Source: Marinobacter salarius
GTDB taxonomy: Bacteria; Pseudomonadota; Gammaproteobacteria; Pseudomonadales; Oleiphilaceae
Length of the DNA stretch: 64,000 nt
Direction of reading: 5' to 3'
Assembly (NCBI GenBank): GCA_000831005.1
Contig: CP007152.1
Span: 3,100,001 to 3,164,000, forward strand
Positions 9,072-19,654 of this stretch are shown one piece after another. Every line of letters begins with the position of its first letter. Position 1 is the stretch's first letter. The notes below the pieces were generated by a model, which saw nothing but the letters and a program-made list of their open reading frames with translations, was not told the DNA's origin and searched no databases. The position numbers were made by a program, and so were the translations under genes.

Positions 9072-10081
9072 AGCTGACCCCGTTCGCCTTCGCGGTAAGC
9101 ACCGGGAGTGACTCCTGTCCACTTCTTGAAGGCGCGGTGAAACGTTGAGGGTTCGGTGAATCCGACCCGAAACGCAATGTCATTGATCGGCAGGTCTGGC
9201 CGGGACAGGTAATAGATGGCCATGTCCCGGCGTAGTAGGTCCTTGATCTCCTGGAAGGAGGTGTTTTCCTGCTTCAGCCGCCGGCGAAGAGTCTGGGGGC
9301 TGGTGTGAAGCTCTGTGGCAATCCATTCGAAGTCGGGCAGGGATCTCGCAAAATCCCGGCCAATCAGCGCGCGGATACGTCCGGTGAAGGTGTTGCTTTC
9401 GTCCGGGCGTGACAGCAGGTCGGCCGGTGAGGTTTTCAGGAACTGCCGCATTTCCGGCTTGTCGCGTATCACCGGAGCCTGCAGAAAACGCTTGTCGAAC
9501 GTCAGGGCGGTTTCACTGGCTTCGAACGACAGTGGGCAATGGAAGATATGCCGGTATTCGTCGCCATGGGGCGGCCTGGGGTAACTGAATTCCGCCTTAA
9601 GCAGCTCCACCGGTTGCCCGATCAACCAACTGCCAAGACGATGCCAGATGACCAGTATGCTTTCCCGGAAAAAATGCATCGGGTCGTGGATATCCCCTTC
9701 GATCACCGTTACCAGCCGGGCAGTCCTGTCGTCCACTTCCAGTTTCATGGTGACCATGGGCTCGAACAGGCGGCAGAATTCAAACGCCTGGCGATAGACC
9801 GCCTCGAGATTGGGACAGTCGATAACCAGCGCGCACATGGTGGCGAACGTGCCGGTGCGGCAGCGTCTCGGGCCCAGGCCCATAAACTCATCGTTCATTG
9901 CGTTCCAGGTAGCCTGCATCAGCCGGCTGTACTGGGTGCTGCTCACCCGGGCCATTTCGATCTTCAGCAGGTCCGGTGAAATTCCGGCCTCGCGCAGCAT
10001 TGTATGGGTATCAATCCCCGCTCTTTCGGCCCCAACCAATGCGGCTTCCACGAAGTGCCTGGAAACGGTGAGTTCCGACAT
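9062..10081 (-). CDS. AraC family transcriptional regulator
   Basis: The start is ATG 10081, behind AAAGGATGAT; the frame is open 26 codons further upstream. The 339-residue product has a large N-terminal domain of the arabinose-operon-regulator type used by OruR- and ArgR-like AraC proteins. A C-terminal pair of helix-turn-helix motifs follows: TSPQTLRRRLKQENTSF, then INDIAFRVGFTEPSTFHRAF with the conserved FKKWTGVTPGAYR end. Proteins of this class usually sense a small metabolite and control a neighbouring catabolic gene. The divergent CoA-transferase, 177 bases away, is the obvious candidate target, though no operator was identified. Confidence 0.9.
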   Translation of the reverse strand: MSELTVSRHFVEAALVGAERAGIDTHTMLREAGISPDLLKIEMARVSSTQYSRLMQATWNAMNDEFMGLGPRRCRTGTFATMCALVIDCPNLEAVYRQAFEFCRLFEPMVTMKLEVDDRTARLVTVIEGDIHDPMHFFRESILVIWHRLGSWLIGQPVELLKAEFSYPRPPHGDEYRHIFHCPLSFEASETALTFDKRFLQAPVIRDKPEMRQFLKTSPADLLSRPDESNTFTGRIRALIGRDFARSLPDFEWIATELHTSPQTLRRRLKQENTSFQEIKDLLRRDMAIYYLSRPDLPINDIAFRVGFTEPSTFHRAFKKWTGVTPGAYREGERGQLQD

Positions 10082-10258
10082 ATCATCCTTTATCCTTATT
10101 GAACGAAGCCCATCATAAAACCCCTTGGGTACAATGCAACCATCACTCTCGCGCCGCACTGGAAGAAATGGTCAATTGGAATGATGGAACCGGCAGTTGG
10201 CCCCGCGGGGAAAACAGGGCAGCATCAGGGTTGTCCAAAAATAGAGAAGGAGGTTTGC

Positions 10259-11377
10259 ATGCCCGGCCCACTGAGCAACCTGAAGGTTCTGGATTTCAGT
10301 ACATTGCTGCCAGGCCCCTACGCTACCATGCTGCTGGCGGATATGGGCGCGGATGTATTGCGGGTGGAGGCCCCTGGCCGCCTGGACCTGACCCGAGTGA
10401 TGCCGCCGCTGGAAGATGGCGTCAGTACGTCCCACACCTTCCTCAATCGGGGTAAGCGCTCCCTTGGGCTGGATTTGAAGCAAGAGGGCAGTGCGGACCT
10501 GGTCAAGCAGTTGGTGACAGAGTACGACGTGGTGATTGAACAGTTTCGACCCGGCGTTATGGACCGGCTTGGGATTGGTTATGAAACCCTCAAGGCCATC
10601 AACCCCAATCTTATTTACTGCGCGATTACCGGTTACGGTCAGACTGGCCCCTACAAGGATCGGGCAGGGCATGATATCAACTACCTTTCACTGGCAGGAG
10701 TTTCCAGCCATTGTGGTCGCCGGGAAACCGGGCCACCACCGATGGGTATCCAGGTTGCCGATGTGGCAGGCGGCTCACACCATGCCGTTATGGGGATACT
10801 GGCGGCTGTGATTCACCGCCAGCAAACAGGAGAGGGGCAGTTTATCGATATCAGCATGACCGACGCCGCCTTTGCCCTCAATACGATGGCCGGTGCTGCA
10901 GCCTTGGCGGGAGGGCAGGAACAGAAGCCGGAAAGCTCCATGCTCAACGGCGGCACCTTCTACGACTACTACCAGACCAGCGACGGCCGATGGTTGTCTG
11001 TGGGTAGCCTGGAGCCCCAGTTTTCCGACCGGCTTTGTGATGCCCTGGGTATCCCCGACATGAAGAGCTTTGCCTTGAGCCAGAACCCTGAGCACCAGCA
11101 GGCCATCCGGGAGGCGTTGAAGTCCAACATTGCACAAAAAACGTTGGCACAATGGCAGGACGTATTTGCGAACGTTGATGCGTGCGTGGAGCCGGTGCTG
11201 ACCATTACCGAGGCAGCCGAACATCCTCAGCTGAAAGCGCGCGGCATGGTTATTGATGTGGCAAAAGGGGCTGGGGGGACCCAAAAGCAGATTGGCCACC
11301 CGATAAAATTCAGTGCAACGCCCTGTGAGAGCCGTTATATCGGCCGGACACTGGGGGCCGACAACGGCGATTTCTGA
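10259..11377 (+). CDS. CaiB/BaiF (class III) CoA-transferase
   Basis: The start at ATG 10259 follows an ideal AGGAGG site; an upstream in-frame ATG at 10181 lacks one. The 372-residue protein has the class III CoA-transferase signature: VLDFSTLLPGPYATMLLADMGADV, then RGKRSLGLDLK and FRPGVMDRLGIGYE. The expected catalytic Asp is in the GHDINY region. These enzymes move CoA between acyl groups, or racemise 2-methylacyl-CoAs, in carnitine, oxalate and branched-chain fatty acid metabolism. The short length and the RPGVMDRLG motif fit the alpha-methylacyl-CoA racemase-like branch, but that is a guess. The gene is divergent from an AraC regulator, and its 3' end overlaps the diguanylate cyclase gene by 43 bases. 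Confidence 0.88.
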   Translation: MPGPLSNLKVLDFSTLLPGPYATMLLADMGADVLRVEAPGRLDLTRVMPPLEDGVSTSHTFLNRGKRSLGLDLKQEGSADLVKQLVTEYDVVIEQFRPGVMDRLGIGYETLKAINPNLIYCAITGYGQTGPYKDRAGHDINYLSLAGVSSHCGRRETGPPPMGIQVADVAGGSHHAVMGILAAVIHRQQTGEGQFIDISMTDAAFALNTMAGAAALAGGQEQKPESSMLNGGTFYDYYQTSDGRWLSVGSLEPQFSDRLCDALGIPDMKSFALSQNPEHQQAIREALKSNIAQKTLAQWQDVFANVDACVEPVLTITEAAEHPQLKARGMVIDVAKGAGGTQKQIGHPIKFSATPCESRYIGRTLGADNGDF

Positions 11378-12506
11378 GGCGTCCGGGTGGCGGCCAACTT
11401 CACATTATTGCGGCCATCGTGTTTCGCCGCATACAGTGCCTGATCGGCCCTGAGCAGGGTGTCGTCCGTGCTTTCTTCGCGGTGATACTCTGCCACGCCA
11501 ATCGATACGGTTACCCGGAAATCATCCCCGATATCGGGAAACGTCAGGCGCTCTATGGTTTCCCGCACTCTTTCTGCCTTAATGCGCGCGCCTTCAAGGG
11601 GAGTCTGTGGGAGGACCAGCAGGAATTCTTCTCCCCCGTAACGGCCAAAACAGTCGATGGTTCTCAGCCCGTCTTTCACTGAGCGAGCGACGGCCTGCAG
11701 AATCATGTCCCCGGCCTGGTGCCCGTAGGTATCATTGACCTCTTTGAAGTGATCAATGTCCATCAGGCAAATGGAGAATGAGCCCGGCATTCGGCTGTAG
11801 CGATTAGACTCCTCTGAGATGACCTCGAACAGCCGGCGGCGATTGTAGACGCCAGTCAAGGCATCCACGTTCACCAGTTCCCGAATCTGCTCCATGCTTC
11901 ACCCAGTTCCAGGTTGCGTTGCCGCAGCTTGCCCCGAAGGCTGCTGATGAAGCCGCCAATAATGGTAATTTCAGCCATAACAAGGGCGAAGGCCACCGTT
12001 TGCAGAATCTCTAGTTCACTGTTAAGTACCTCTGGCCGGTACGCCCACAGGCCGAGATGTAGCAGGCCATACAATGCAAAAAACCATACCCCCACAACAA
12101 TGAACTGGCGGGTTGTCAGCGCGAGGATGCCAAACAGCATGGGCACGACTGCGATCAGAAGGAAGATGGCTCGGGCCTGACCAGCCTCCAGGAAAGCCAT
12201 TACCCAGATAGGGGGAAGCAGGGACACGATCATCTGTGCCGATGTCATGCTTGGATCATGGAACTTCAGGTTTCGACCGGTATGGATCAACCACCAGAAA
12301 GTGGCATTGATCAGTGAGGCGAATGCCAGAAATCCCACCGTTACGCCTAACGAAATCAGGCCCTGCACCCAGCAGTATACGACGATGCTGAACGTGACCA
12401 TGTAGGACCCGAAAGACATTCCGAGTCGCCGTATGCGAAGCTTCTGCTCCCGTTCGGTGTTTTGAGCCGGAGATCTGTTGGCCCCGGTATTGTCAGGTTG
12501 ACTCAT
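11335..12506 (-). CDS. Membrane diguanylate cyclase, GGDEF domain (sequence frameshift)
   Basis: Two overlapping frames join into one ~390-residue protein if one base is restored near 11890, just before the GGDEF domain. The N-terminal half has about six membrane helices. The C-terminal GGDEF domain shows ALTGVYNRRRLFE, the metal-binding DIDHFKEVNDTYGH, and the active-site GGEEF in RYGGEEFLLVLP. An RxxD inhibitory site (RTID) sits five residues before GGEEF, so product feedback by cyclic di-GMP is expected. The enzyme makes cyclic di-GMP from two GTP, and the membrane part is a sensor for an unknown signal. It converges on the CoA-transferase gene. Confidence 0.9.
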
Positions 12507-12719
12507 AGGCTACTTGTTGTTGGGAATCCGAAGGTCGCAAGGGACGTGAATCGCAATAGTGCCACGCTGTACAAACAGGATATGTGAAATGTTTCATAAT
12601 GCCACCCAGTAAAGAAGTGAATCATAAATCAACCCTTAGCTAACGAGAGGTTTGTCTGCTAATTTGTGATAGTGAGTCATCTTTGGCTTACCCATAACAA
12701 TCACAATGGACGAATCACT

Positions 12720-15367
12720 ATGAAATCGCTTCGCAAACCTTTCAGGAGCGCAGACAAAAGCGCGTTGAAAGCGGCCGGGGTAGCGCTGGCCAGCAGCTTT
12801 CTGATTGCAGGATGTTTCGACGGAAGCAGTTCTTCTTCCGACTCCGATAGCTCGGTGAACGAACAGCTTTTCCCGGCGGACGGTACATTTGAGGCAACTA
12901 TAAGGAGGACTACGAACGGGGTTCCGCACGTGAAAGCGGACAATCTCGCGTCTGCGGCGTTTGGTGCGGGCTACGCTCAAACTCAGGACAACGTATGCCT
13001 GCTTGCAGAGGCCATTGTCAAAGCCAGAAGTGAGCGCGCGAAATATTTTGGCCCTGGGCCGGACGACATTAACGTTATCAACGACTTCAGCTACAAAGCA
13101 CAGAAGATTCTCAGCGGGGCAGAAGAGGAATATCCCAATCTGAGTGCTGAAACCCGTGCCATGATTGAGGGCTTCGCGGCTGGTTACAATCAATACGTGA
13201 ACGAAACCGCACCAGGAGACTTGCCGAGCGAGTGTCGTGATCAACCCTGGGTGAAGGAAATCACGCCGGTAGACCTGTTCGCTCACTATCGCATCGTTGG
13301 CCAGTATGCCAGTGGCGCACTGTTTGCCACGGGAGCCGTATTTGTTGCTGTACCCGATGGCGAGTCGCCTCTGCCGACGCCGGTTGCAAGCGTAACTGGC
13401 ACTGAGGGCAAAGAACAGGAGAGTGACCTGAAGCGTATGGTGGCGAACGCTCACACAGGCGCCTCAAGCCAGACCGATTTTCAGGACATCGGCCTTGGCA
13501 GTAATGCGTGGGGCATTGGCGGCGATATGTCGGAGCAGGGCAAGGGTGCTTTGCTGGCCAATCCACATTTCCCCTACACGGGACATCGTAGGCTTTACCA
13601 GGTTCAGTTGACCGTTCCTGGGTATCTGAACACCAACGGCGCAGGTTTGTTGGGGACGGCCATCCCATTGATCAACTTCAATGAGAATCTGGCCTGGTCT
13701 CATACTGTAACCACCAGTCGTCGGTTCACGCTTTACGAACTCACGCTCAAGGACGGTGACAACTTCACCTACATAAAGGATGGTGAGGAAAAACCGATCA
13801 CCTCTGAGACCTATCAGATTGAGGTAAACACTGGAGGGCCGGCACCGTTGGTGCTGGAGAAAACCTTCTACTTCTCTGAATATGGCCCGATGCTGGCAGC
13901 GGACGCTGTCACTGGCGGGGCTCTCCCGGCCTGGGGAGCCAACGGAACGGCATATACCTACCGGGATGCCAATGCCGGTACGGAAAAACTGCTGGACACC
14001 TGGTTGCAGATGAGCAGAGCATCCAACCTGGATGAATTTCAGGCCGTCTTTGAAAACTGTGGCACAACGTTCTGGACCAACACCACCTATGCTGACGATC
14101 AGGGTAACGCCTATTACATTGACAGCAGTTCGGTGCCAAATCTCTCGGGTGCCGCGCTTGCGGTGGTGGACTTCAAGCGTTCGGTGAATGCCGGGTACAA
14201 CCAGTTGTTCAATAATGGCTTGACCCTGCTGGATGGCAGTAAGTCCCGTGATGACTGGGTTGAAGGGGAGTGTGACGGTCTCGTACCGTTCGAGCAGCGT
14301 CCCCAGATGGTCCGTACGGATTGGGTTCAGAACTCCAATGACAGCTATTGGTCGACAACCCGGATCAGTTCCTGACGGGCTTTTCGCCGCTCTTTGGCTC
14401 TGAGGAAACGCCGCTTAACCCGCGGACTCGCATCGGGATCTCAATGCTGAAGAATCCTATGGATGCCGGTTTTGCGGATCGAGCACCGGCGGGGCAGGAT
14501 GGAAAGTTCGGGGCTATTGATCTCATCGAAGTGATCTACAACAACCGTACCTGGTACACGGATATGTTCCTGACAGAGCTCAGGTCTCGATGCACAACGA
14601 TCGGAGCGACCCCCGTTAACCTGTCCGCCGGAGGTGCACGCACCGTCGATACGGCATGTGACGTGCTGCAGAGCTGGGACGGTGTTTACAACACCGACAG
14701 TATCGGTGCTCATGTCTTCAGAGTGTTTATCGCCAATTACCGGGATGACTTCGGGACGGACCTGACTGTGCCGTTCGACGCAGCCGATCCTGTCGCGACA
14801 CCGTCAACCCCCTCGGCAGCGAATGCCGGAACCGCTGACGATACGATGTTGATTGCGCTGGCGGATGGTCTGGAAGCGCTTGATTCCGTCAATATTGCCT
14901 ACGACTCACCTCTGGGAGACGTTCAGTACTACCAGCCCACAGGTGGTGTTCCACCAGGCGGCGCACCAACAAATCTCGGTAACCCGTTTCCGTGGCATGG
15001 CGGGGATGGCTCCATTGACGGTGCTTTTAACGCTATTGGAGTAGTGACGAGCCAAGTAGCTGAGGACACTGTCTTTCCGCGGATCGCTCCAGAAGTCATC
15101 TCCAATACGGCAGGCCTCTCCGACCAGTCGGGTGAAGGATGGCAGATGGCTAGAGGCACAAGCTGGCACTTCGGTTTGGAGTTTACTGACCAGGGGCCGG
15201 TAGCATACGGGCTGACCAGCTATTCCCAGTCTTCCGATGCGGACTCGACCCACTTCAATGACCAAAGCCTGCGGTATTCTGAAGAGGATTATCGCCAGTT
15301 CTGGTTTAACGAGGCGGACATCGAGGCCAACCTCTTGGCCAATGGAGAAATAACAATCACCAATTGA
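12720..15367 (+). CDS. Penicillin acylase family lipoprotein (sequence frameshift)
   Basis: I choose ATG 12720 because it gives a lipoprotein signal with lipobox LIAGC (Cys32). One missing base near 14352 (CC read as C) splits the gene; restored, it encodes ~882 residues. It is an N-terminal nucleophile hydrolase of the penicillin/acyl-homoserine-lactone acylase family. The self-cleavage site and catalytic serine are in DIGLGSNAWGIGG (Ser261), and NFNENLAWSHTVT carries the family's later active-site region. Such enzymes cleave amide-linked acyl chains from beta-lactams, homoserine lactones or lipopeptides after processing into two chains. The acyl specificity is not readable. It is probably attached to the outer membrane, and it converges on the VolA-like lipase gene. 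Confidence 0.88.
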
Positions 15368-15398
15368 TGGTGATTGCAAAGAAAGGTAGGTCGTACGA

Positions 15399-15433
15399 GC
15401 GCGGGCGGAGTGACTTTGCCCGCGCTTTTTTTG
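15399..15433 (+). terminator. Rho-independent terminator of the acylase gene
   Basis: A GCGCGGGC stem pairs with GCCCGCGC across a short loop and runs into seven T, about 30 bases after the acylase stop. Confidence 0.88.
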
Positions 15434-15454
15434 CGTCCACAGAAACCAGCAAAC

Positions 15455-15480
15455 AAAAAAGGGGTGGCTTCCGCCACCCC
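15455..15480 (-). terminator. Rho-independent terminator of the VolA-like lipase gene
   Basis: On the minus strand GGGGTGGC pairs with GCCACCCC and is followed by six T. It lies just past the lipase stop, so each of the two converging lipoprotein genes has its own terminator. Confidence 0.88.
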
Positions 15481-15501
15481 TTCCTATATCGACTGAAGTT
15501 C

Positions 15502-18390
15502 TCAGTCTTGTTGTACGATCTCAGTGATATCGGGATCCAGCCCAGCGTCAGGAACAACCGCTGTTCCCATTGCACCTATCACTGTGGCGGTCTGGGAGAC
15601 CATCTCCGTGAACACTCTTACATCCAGCTCCCCACCCTGAGGCAGAACAGGAGTGCTGTGAGTACCGGCGAGATAGCGGGTGATAGCGGCGTTATCCAGC
15701 GGAACGGGTGTTCCGCTACCAGTAACGGCCGTTGCTCCGAGAAGCTCGGCAAACGGTTCAGTACCGGACAGATACGCGTCAAAAGCCTGACCCAAAGGGT
15801 TTGCCAGAGGATCATTCGGGATGACCTGATCTCCGTTTACCTGTGACAGCAACACCGCACTACCAGAAGCGTTCAGGCTGGCCGCGAAGTTAATCGGGTC
15901 CGCGGAGTCCAGTGCGGCCTGGAAGACGTTGAAGAACGTTTCCAGGTCTGCGTCACCTTGCTCAAGACCTGCCGCGGCCTGGAGTCCACCCAGAATCTCG
16001 GGGGCAAAGGCCGGAGAGTTCTCAAGCAATCTGACGATGCCAGCGCCCGGAGTGAGAAGCTGTGCGGCAACGATGTCGTCGTCCGGGTTGCTGCTTTCAT
16101 TGGCAACTGCAACAAACGGTGCGCCTACAATGGTACCCAGAGAGTGACCTGTGAAGTAGACGCTACTTGCGTCGAGGTCTGCGCCAGCGGTGCCATCAAA
16201 GTCTAATCCGCCGAGGGAAGCGCGAACGTTCAGCAAGTCCACAATGGCCTGACGGTTTTTGTCACGGGAATTCGTGAAGTTGGTCAGGTTGATGAACAGG
16301 CTTCCAGATTCACCCGAGGTAGCGGTCATTGCCGTTGGCATATTCGCAGCGTTCGCGGTGAAGTCGAAGTGGCGTTCGTTCTCGGTCTTGGCAATACCGG
16401 GAACCGTGGAGCCGGCGTTTGCTACGGTGTTCTCAAACGAGCGCAAAGAACGAATGGCTGCGTCCAGAAGCGGTGCCTGAGCTGCTGGGGCGCCAAAGTC
16501 TTCGGTTGAACCGCCTGCAACAACTGCGGTTACAACAGTACTAGCGGTCGCAGCATCTACGCTGAGTGCCCCGGCCGTAAAGCCTACCGCGATCTGACCC
16601 GCGATCACTGCATCGATATTGGCTTCTGAGGGTGCCAGAGAGGCAGGTAGTCCACCTTCCTGACCTGAGGTCAATAGCTGCTCGGCCAAGCCTTCCTGCT
16701 CAGCTGTACTGAACGGAGTAACACCATGGAGCGGCTGGTCAATAACGACAACGGCCACCTGAGAGTTATGAGCCAATGCACTACCGAAGGTTAGCGCAGA
16801 GCTTCGGTCGGTCGTAATGCCGTGCATATACATGACGGTTTCCAGCGGTGTGCTGCCATCATAGCCGGCCGGGTAGAAGACCATGATCGGGACTGTGACT
16901 TCCTGGGTTTCAGCCGGGAATGGGAAACGATAGTTAACAACCTGGCTGACGGTCGGATCCGATTGGGCCAGTGAAACGCCCAGCTGATCTCCGGCAGCTG
17001 CAGCTAGAGCTGCATTAGCGGTCCAGCTCTGGGTGTTAATGACGGATCCTTCTGCATCAGAGGAGCCGGTTGGTACGGCGAGGTAATAGGGTAGGTCGAT
17101 AGTTCCCTGAACCAGATTCACCTGCCCGAAGTCCACAAACTGGCTGGCCACGGCAGAAACCTGGGTTACGTCTTGCGGAGCGCCGAAGCTGGCTGTAGAG
17201 CTTTGATCACTGGGTGTCGGCAGAAGATTAGCTGTGGTAAAGGCGCCAACGAGTGCATCGGCCTGACCGTCCGCGGTTGCATCTGCGGCTGCAACGGCAT
17301 TGTTGCCGATGGTGTTGAGCGCGAAGAAATCGGTTTCGCCTGCTTCGCGGGCGTCAGAGACGGCACCGAAGCGCACCGAGCCAAGGATGGTTTCCTTGAA
17401 GAAGGCCTTTGGGTCGGCGATGTACTGAAGAACACGCTGATCGTTGGATGTCGTGAAGCTATAAGAGATCGCGATATCGTCTTCAGTCAGGGCGTTGCCT
17501 GGGCGAGCCTGGTTCGGAACGCCGAAGAAGTTGGCAGCGACTTTTTCCCAGAAGCCATCCACGATTCTGCGGACCGGGGCCAACGCGGTGGGGTTGCCTA
17601 GAACTGCGTTAGGATCCGATACGTCTGTATACAGTGGGGATTTGATGATTGGATCGCCATTAACGTCCAATACTTCATTTGTCACTACGACGAGGTAGCG
17701 CTTGAACGGGTTAAGAGGCTTGGTTGGGTTGATTCGAATGGCTGAGTCGCCGTCCAGAGTCACGACTTCAGCAACGTAATCCGGAGATTGCGCGAGGCTT
17801 CCCAGATAAGCACCTGCCTGCGCCTGGTCGCGGCCACTCAGGTCCTGAGGCGCAGCGCCGGCGGCAACTTGTGCGGTGATGGCCAAAGGAATAGTGGGTG
17901 ATTCACCTGCGCCGAGACCTTGCACGGGGTCGCCGCCTGCGTACTGGAGTTCAATCAGGAAAACGTTCTGGTTCGGGTTTGGAATCAGGCTGGTTGGATC
18001 GGTCGGATCCGCAAAAATAAAGGCCCTTGAATCCACGGAGTCCGCATCAATCTGTCCGTTGAACTGAACTACTGGCGGCGCAACCGTTGATGCGCCGCTG
18101 AGTTGATTTAACGCAGTTGTCACGGGCGGCGAGGAGTCAGCAACGCTAAAGGAGCCATCGGCTTCGCTGATGGTGGTAGCCGGGTTGTCTGAACGGAATA
18201 TCAGGTCATTTGGTATGGGAAGGTCACCTGTGACCGGATTGAATAGTGGCCAGGTTTTCCCGTCAAAGTTGGGGTTACTAATCTTATAATCGGGATTCGC
18301 GTTACTGGACCCGGAACCAGCGCTGTCAAAGCAGCCTGTCAGTCCAACGGAAGAAGCCACGGCAAGACTTATTAGAGTTTTCTTGAACAT
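15502..18390 (-). CDS. VolA/Pla-1-type surface lipoprotein lipase
   Basis: This intact 962-residue lipoprotein has a lipobox (VGLTGC) at residues 15-20. A large N-terminal domain, typical of the bacterial virulence-factor lipase family, includes FNPVTGDLPIPNDLIF. The C-terminal alpha/beta hydrolase domain carries the nucleophile elbow TGHSLGTIVG with Ser750, and an oxyanion-type MYMHGITTDRSS. VolA of Vibrio cholerae is a surface-exposed lysophospholipase that releases fatty acids for uptake, and Pla-1/cef-type lipases are named from marine bacteria. Cleaving host or environmental phospholipids fits the fatty acid genes nearby (enoyl-CoA hydratase, fadD). Low-complexity Ala/Gly/Asp-rich stretches are common, as in surface proteins of salt-adapted bacteria. 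Confidence 0.93.
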   Translation of the reverse strand: MFKKTLISLAVASSVGLTGCFDSAGSGSSNANPDYKISNPNFDGKTWPLFNPVTGDLPIPNDLIFRSDNPATTISEADGSFSVADSSPPVTTALNQLSGASTVAPPVVQFNGQIDADSVDSRAFIFADPTDPTSLIPNPNQNVFLIELQYAGGDPVQGLGAGESPTIPLAITAQVAAGAAPQDLSGRDQAQAGAYLGSLAQSPDYVAEVVTLDGDSAIRINPTKPLNPFKRYLVVVTNEVLDVNGDPIIKSPLYTDVSDPNAVLGNPTALAPVRRIVDGFWEKVAANFFGVPNQARPGNALTEDDIAISYSFTTSNDQRVLQYIADPKAFFKETILGSVRFGAVSDAREAGETDFFALNTIGNNAVAAADATADGQADALVGAFTTANLLPTPSDQSSTASFGAPQDVTQVSAVASQFVDFGQVNLVQGTIDLPYYLAVPTGSSDAEGSVINTQSWTANAALAAAAGDQLGVSLAQSDPTVSQVVNYRFPFPAETQEVTVPIMVFYPAGYDGSTPLETVMYMHGITTDRSSALTFGSALAHNSQVAVVVIDQPLHGVTPFSTAEQEGLAEQLLTSGQEGGLPASLAPSEANIDAVIAGQIAVGFTAGALSVDAATASTVVTAVVAGGSTEDFGAPAAQAPLLDAAIRSLRSFENTVANAGSTVPGIAKTENERHFDFTANAANMPTAMTATSGESGSLFINLTNFTNSRDKNRQAIVDLLNVRASLGGLDFDGTAGADLDASSVYFTGHSLGTIVGAPFVAVANESSNPDDDIVAAQLLTPGAGIVRLLENSPAFAPEILGGLQAAAGLEQGDADLETFFNVFQAALDSADPINFAASLNASGSAVLLSQVNGDQVIPNDPLANPLGQAFDAYLSGTEPFAELLGATAVTGSGTPVPLDNAAITRYLAGTHSTPVLPQGGELDVRVFTEMVSQTATVIGAMGTAVVPDAGLDPDITEIVQQD

Positions 18391-18629
18391 GGGTGGAACC
18401 TTTTCCTGTTGTTGTGTCGTTATGTTCGGCAGCTGACGGGGCCGGTCTGGCCCGGTAAACCCGTTGTCAGTGGCCTGGTTTGCTTAGCTGTTGTCTGAAA
18501 TTCTGGCCAGCGCTCTGTGCCTGATTTCTGTAACTCTGACTATAGCGGCAGTAAAGCAACAGTTGATCGCTCTAAAGTGTGATTCTGATCATTGGGAGCC
18601 TACCCGCACGGTCGGAGTTCGGCTTCATT

Positions 18630-18672
18630 GAAAAATAGTTGGCCCCGAGACTTTTGTCGAGTCTTTCGGGGC
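18630..18672 (-). terminator. Likely rho-independent terminator of the enoyl-CoA hydratase gene
   Basis: On the minus strand GCCCCGAAAGACT pairs imperfectly with AGTCTCGGGGC and is followed by a short T-rich tract. It lies about 15-50 bases past the hydratase stop. The remaining ~240 bases up to the lipase start show no gene; they presumably hold the lipase promoter. Confidence 0.65.
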
Positions 18673-18685
18673 AGGGGTAGCCAGC

Positions 18686-19459
18686 CTAGCTGAAGCTTGA
18701 GAAATCCGGTTTCCGCTTTTCAGTGAAGGCCTTGATGGCTTCGGCATTTTCCGGTGACTTCAGGCGTTCTGAGAAGAGTTTGCCTTCGGCCAGCATGGTG
18801 GTTTTCAGCGCATCTCCGCTGGCCCGGTTCAGCAATTCACGGGTGGCGCGGACGGCCGCCGGGGGCTGGGCTGCAAGCCGTGCGCAGGCTTCCAGAGCCG
18901 TGGTTTCAGTTTGTGACGGTTCGCACACCTGGTTGATCAGCCCCAGGCGCTGAGCATCTTCGGCTGTAAATGCGCCGCCCAGCATCAACAACTCCGCAGC
19001 GCGTACCCGGCCGAGCCAGGAGGGCAGCAATAGGCTGGAGCCGCCTTCCGGGCACAGGCCTAGATTGGCAAAAGGCATCTGGAAGCGGGTGTTGTTGCCG
19101 GCAAACACCAAATCGCAATGCAGCAGCATGGTGGTGCCGATGCCCACGGCGGGGCCATTCACTGAGGCTACGATCGGTTTGTTGGTGGTGGCCATCAGGA
19201 ACAGGAACCGGCCTACAGGGGTGTCTTCAAACTCGCCGGGCAGGCCCGCGGCAAAATCGCTCAAGTCGTTCCCGGCTGTGAAGCACTCATCGCTCCCGGT
19301 GTACAGAATACAGCGAATGTCGCTGTCGTCGCGGGCCTGTTCAATCGCATCACCGAGGGCGGTGTACATATCATGGGTGAGGGCGTTTTTGCGGTCCAGG
19401 CGGTTAATCCTGACGGTTAGGATATGGTTCTTTTTTTCAGTTAGGACGAGGTCGGTCAC
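18686..19459 (-). CDS. Enoyl-CoA hydratase/isomerase family protein
   Basis: The start is GTG 19459, behind AGGAG. The 257-residue crotonase-fold protein keeps the oxyanion-hole region (ECFTAGNDLSDFA) and the second active-site loop (VNGPAVGIGTTMLLHCDLV). In MPFANLGLCPEGGSSLLLP one glutamate sits where hydratases and isomerases place a catalytic acid. The first loop lacks the Glu of a classical hydratase (GTTMLLHC), so the delta3-delta2 enoyl-CoA isomerase or another crotonase activity is as likely as hydration. It is divergent from fumarase, with about 195 bases between them. Confidence 0.88.
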   Translation of the reverse strand: MTDLVLTEKKNHILTVRINRLDRKNALTHDMYTALGDAIEQARDDSDIRCILYTGSDECFTAGNDLSDFAAGLPGEFEDTPVGRFLFLMATTNKPIVASVNGPAVGIGTTMLLHCDLVFAGNNTRFQMPFANLGLCPEGGSSLLLPSWLGRVRAAELLMLGGAFTAEDAQRLGLINQVCEPSQTETTALEACARLAAQPPAAVRATRELLNRASGDALKTTMLAEGKLFSERLKSPENAEAIKAFTEKRKPDFSSFS

Positions 19460-19654
19460 GATGTCTCCTGCTGTTTTTATATCGAAGATACCAGCAATGT
19501 TACATTTTTTCGTGGCCGTTTAGGCAAGTTTGTCGTTAAAAACCTTCGCGCCGGGTTTGGTCCCTCGGTATTGGATTTTCTGGTAAACTTCGCGCTTCCT
19601 TTATTAGACACGTTTAAAACCCCTACTAGACAAACCAGACCTGATGAGACGCCT

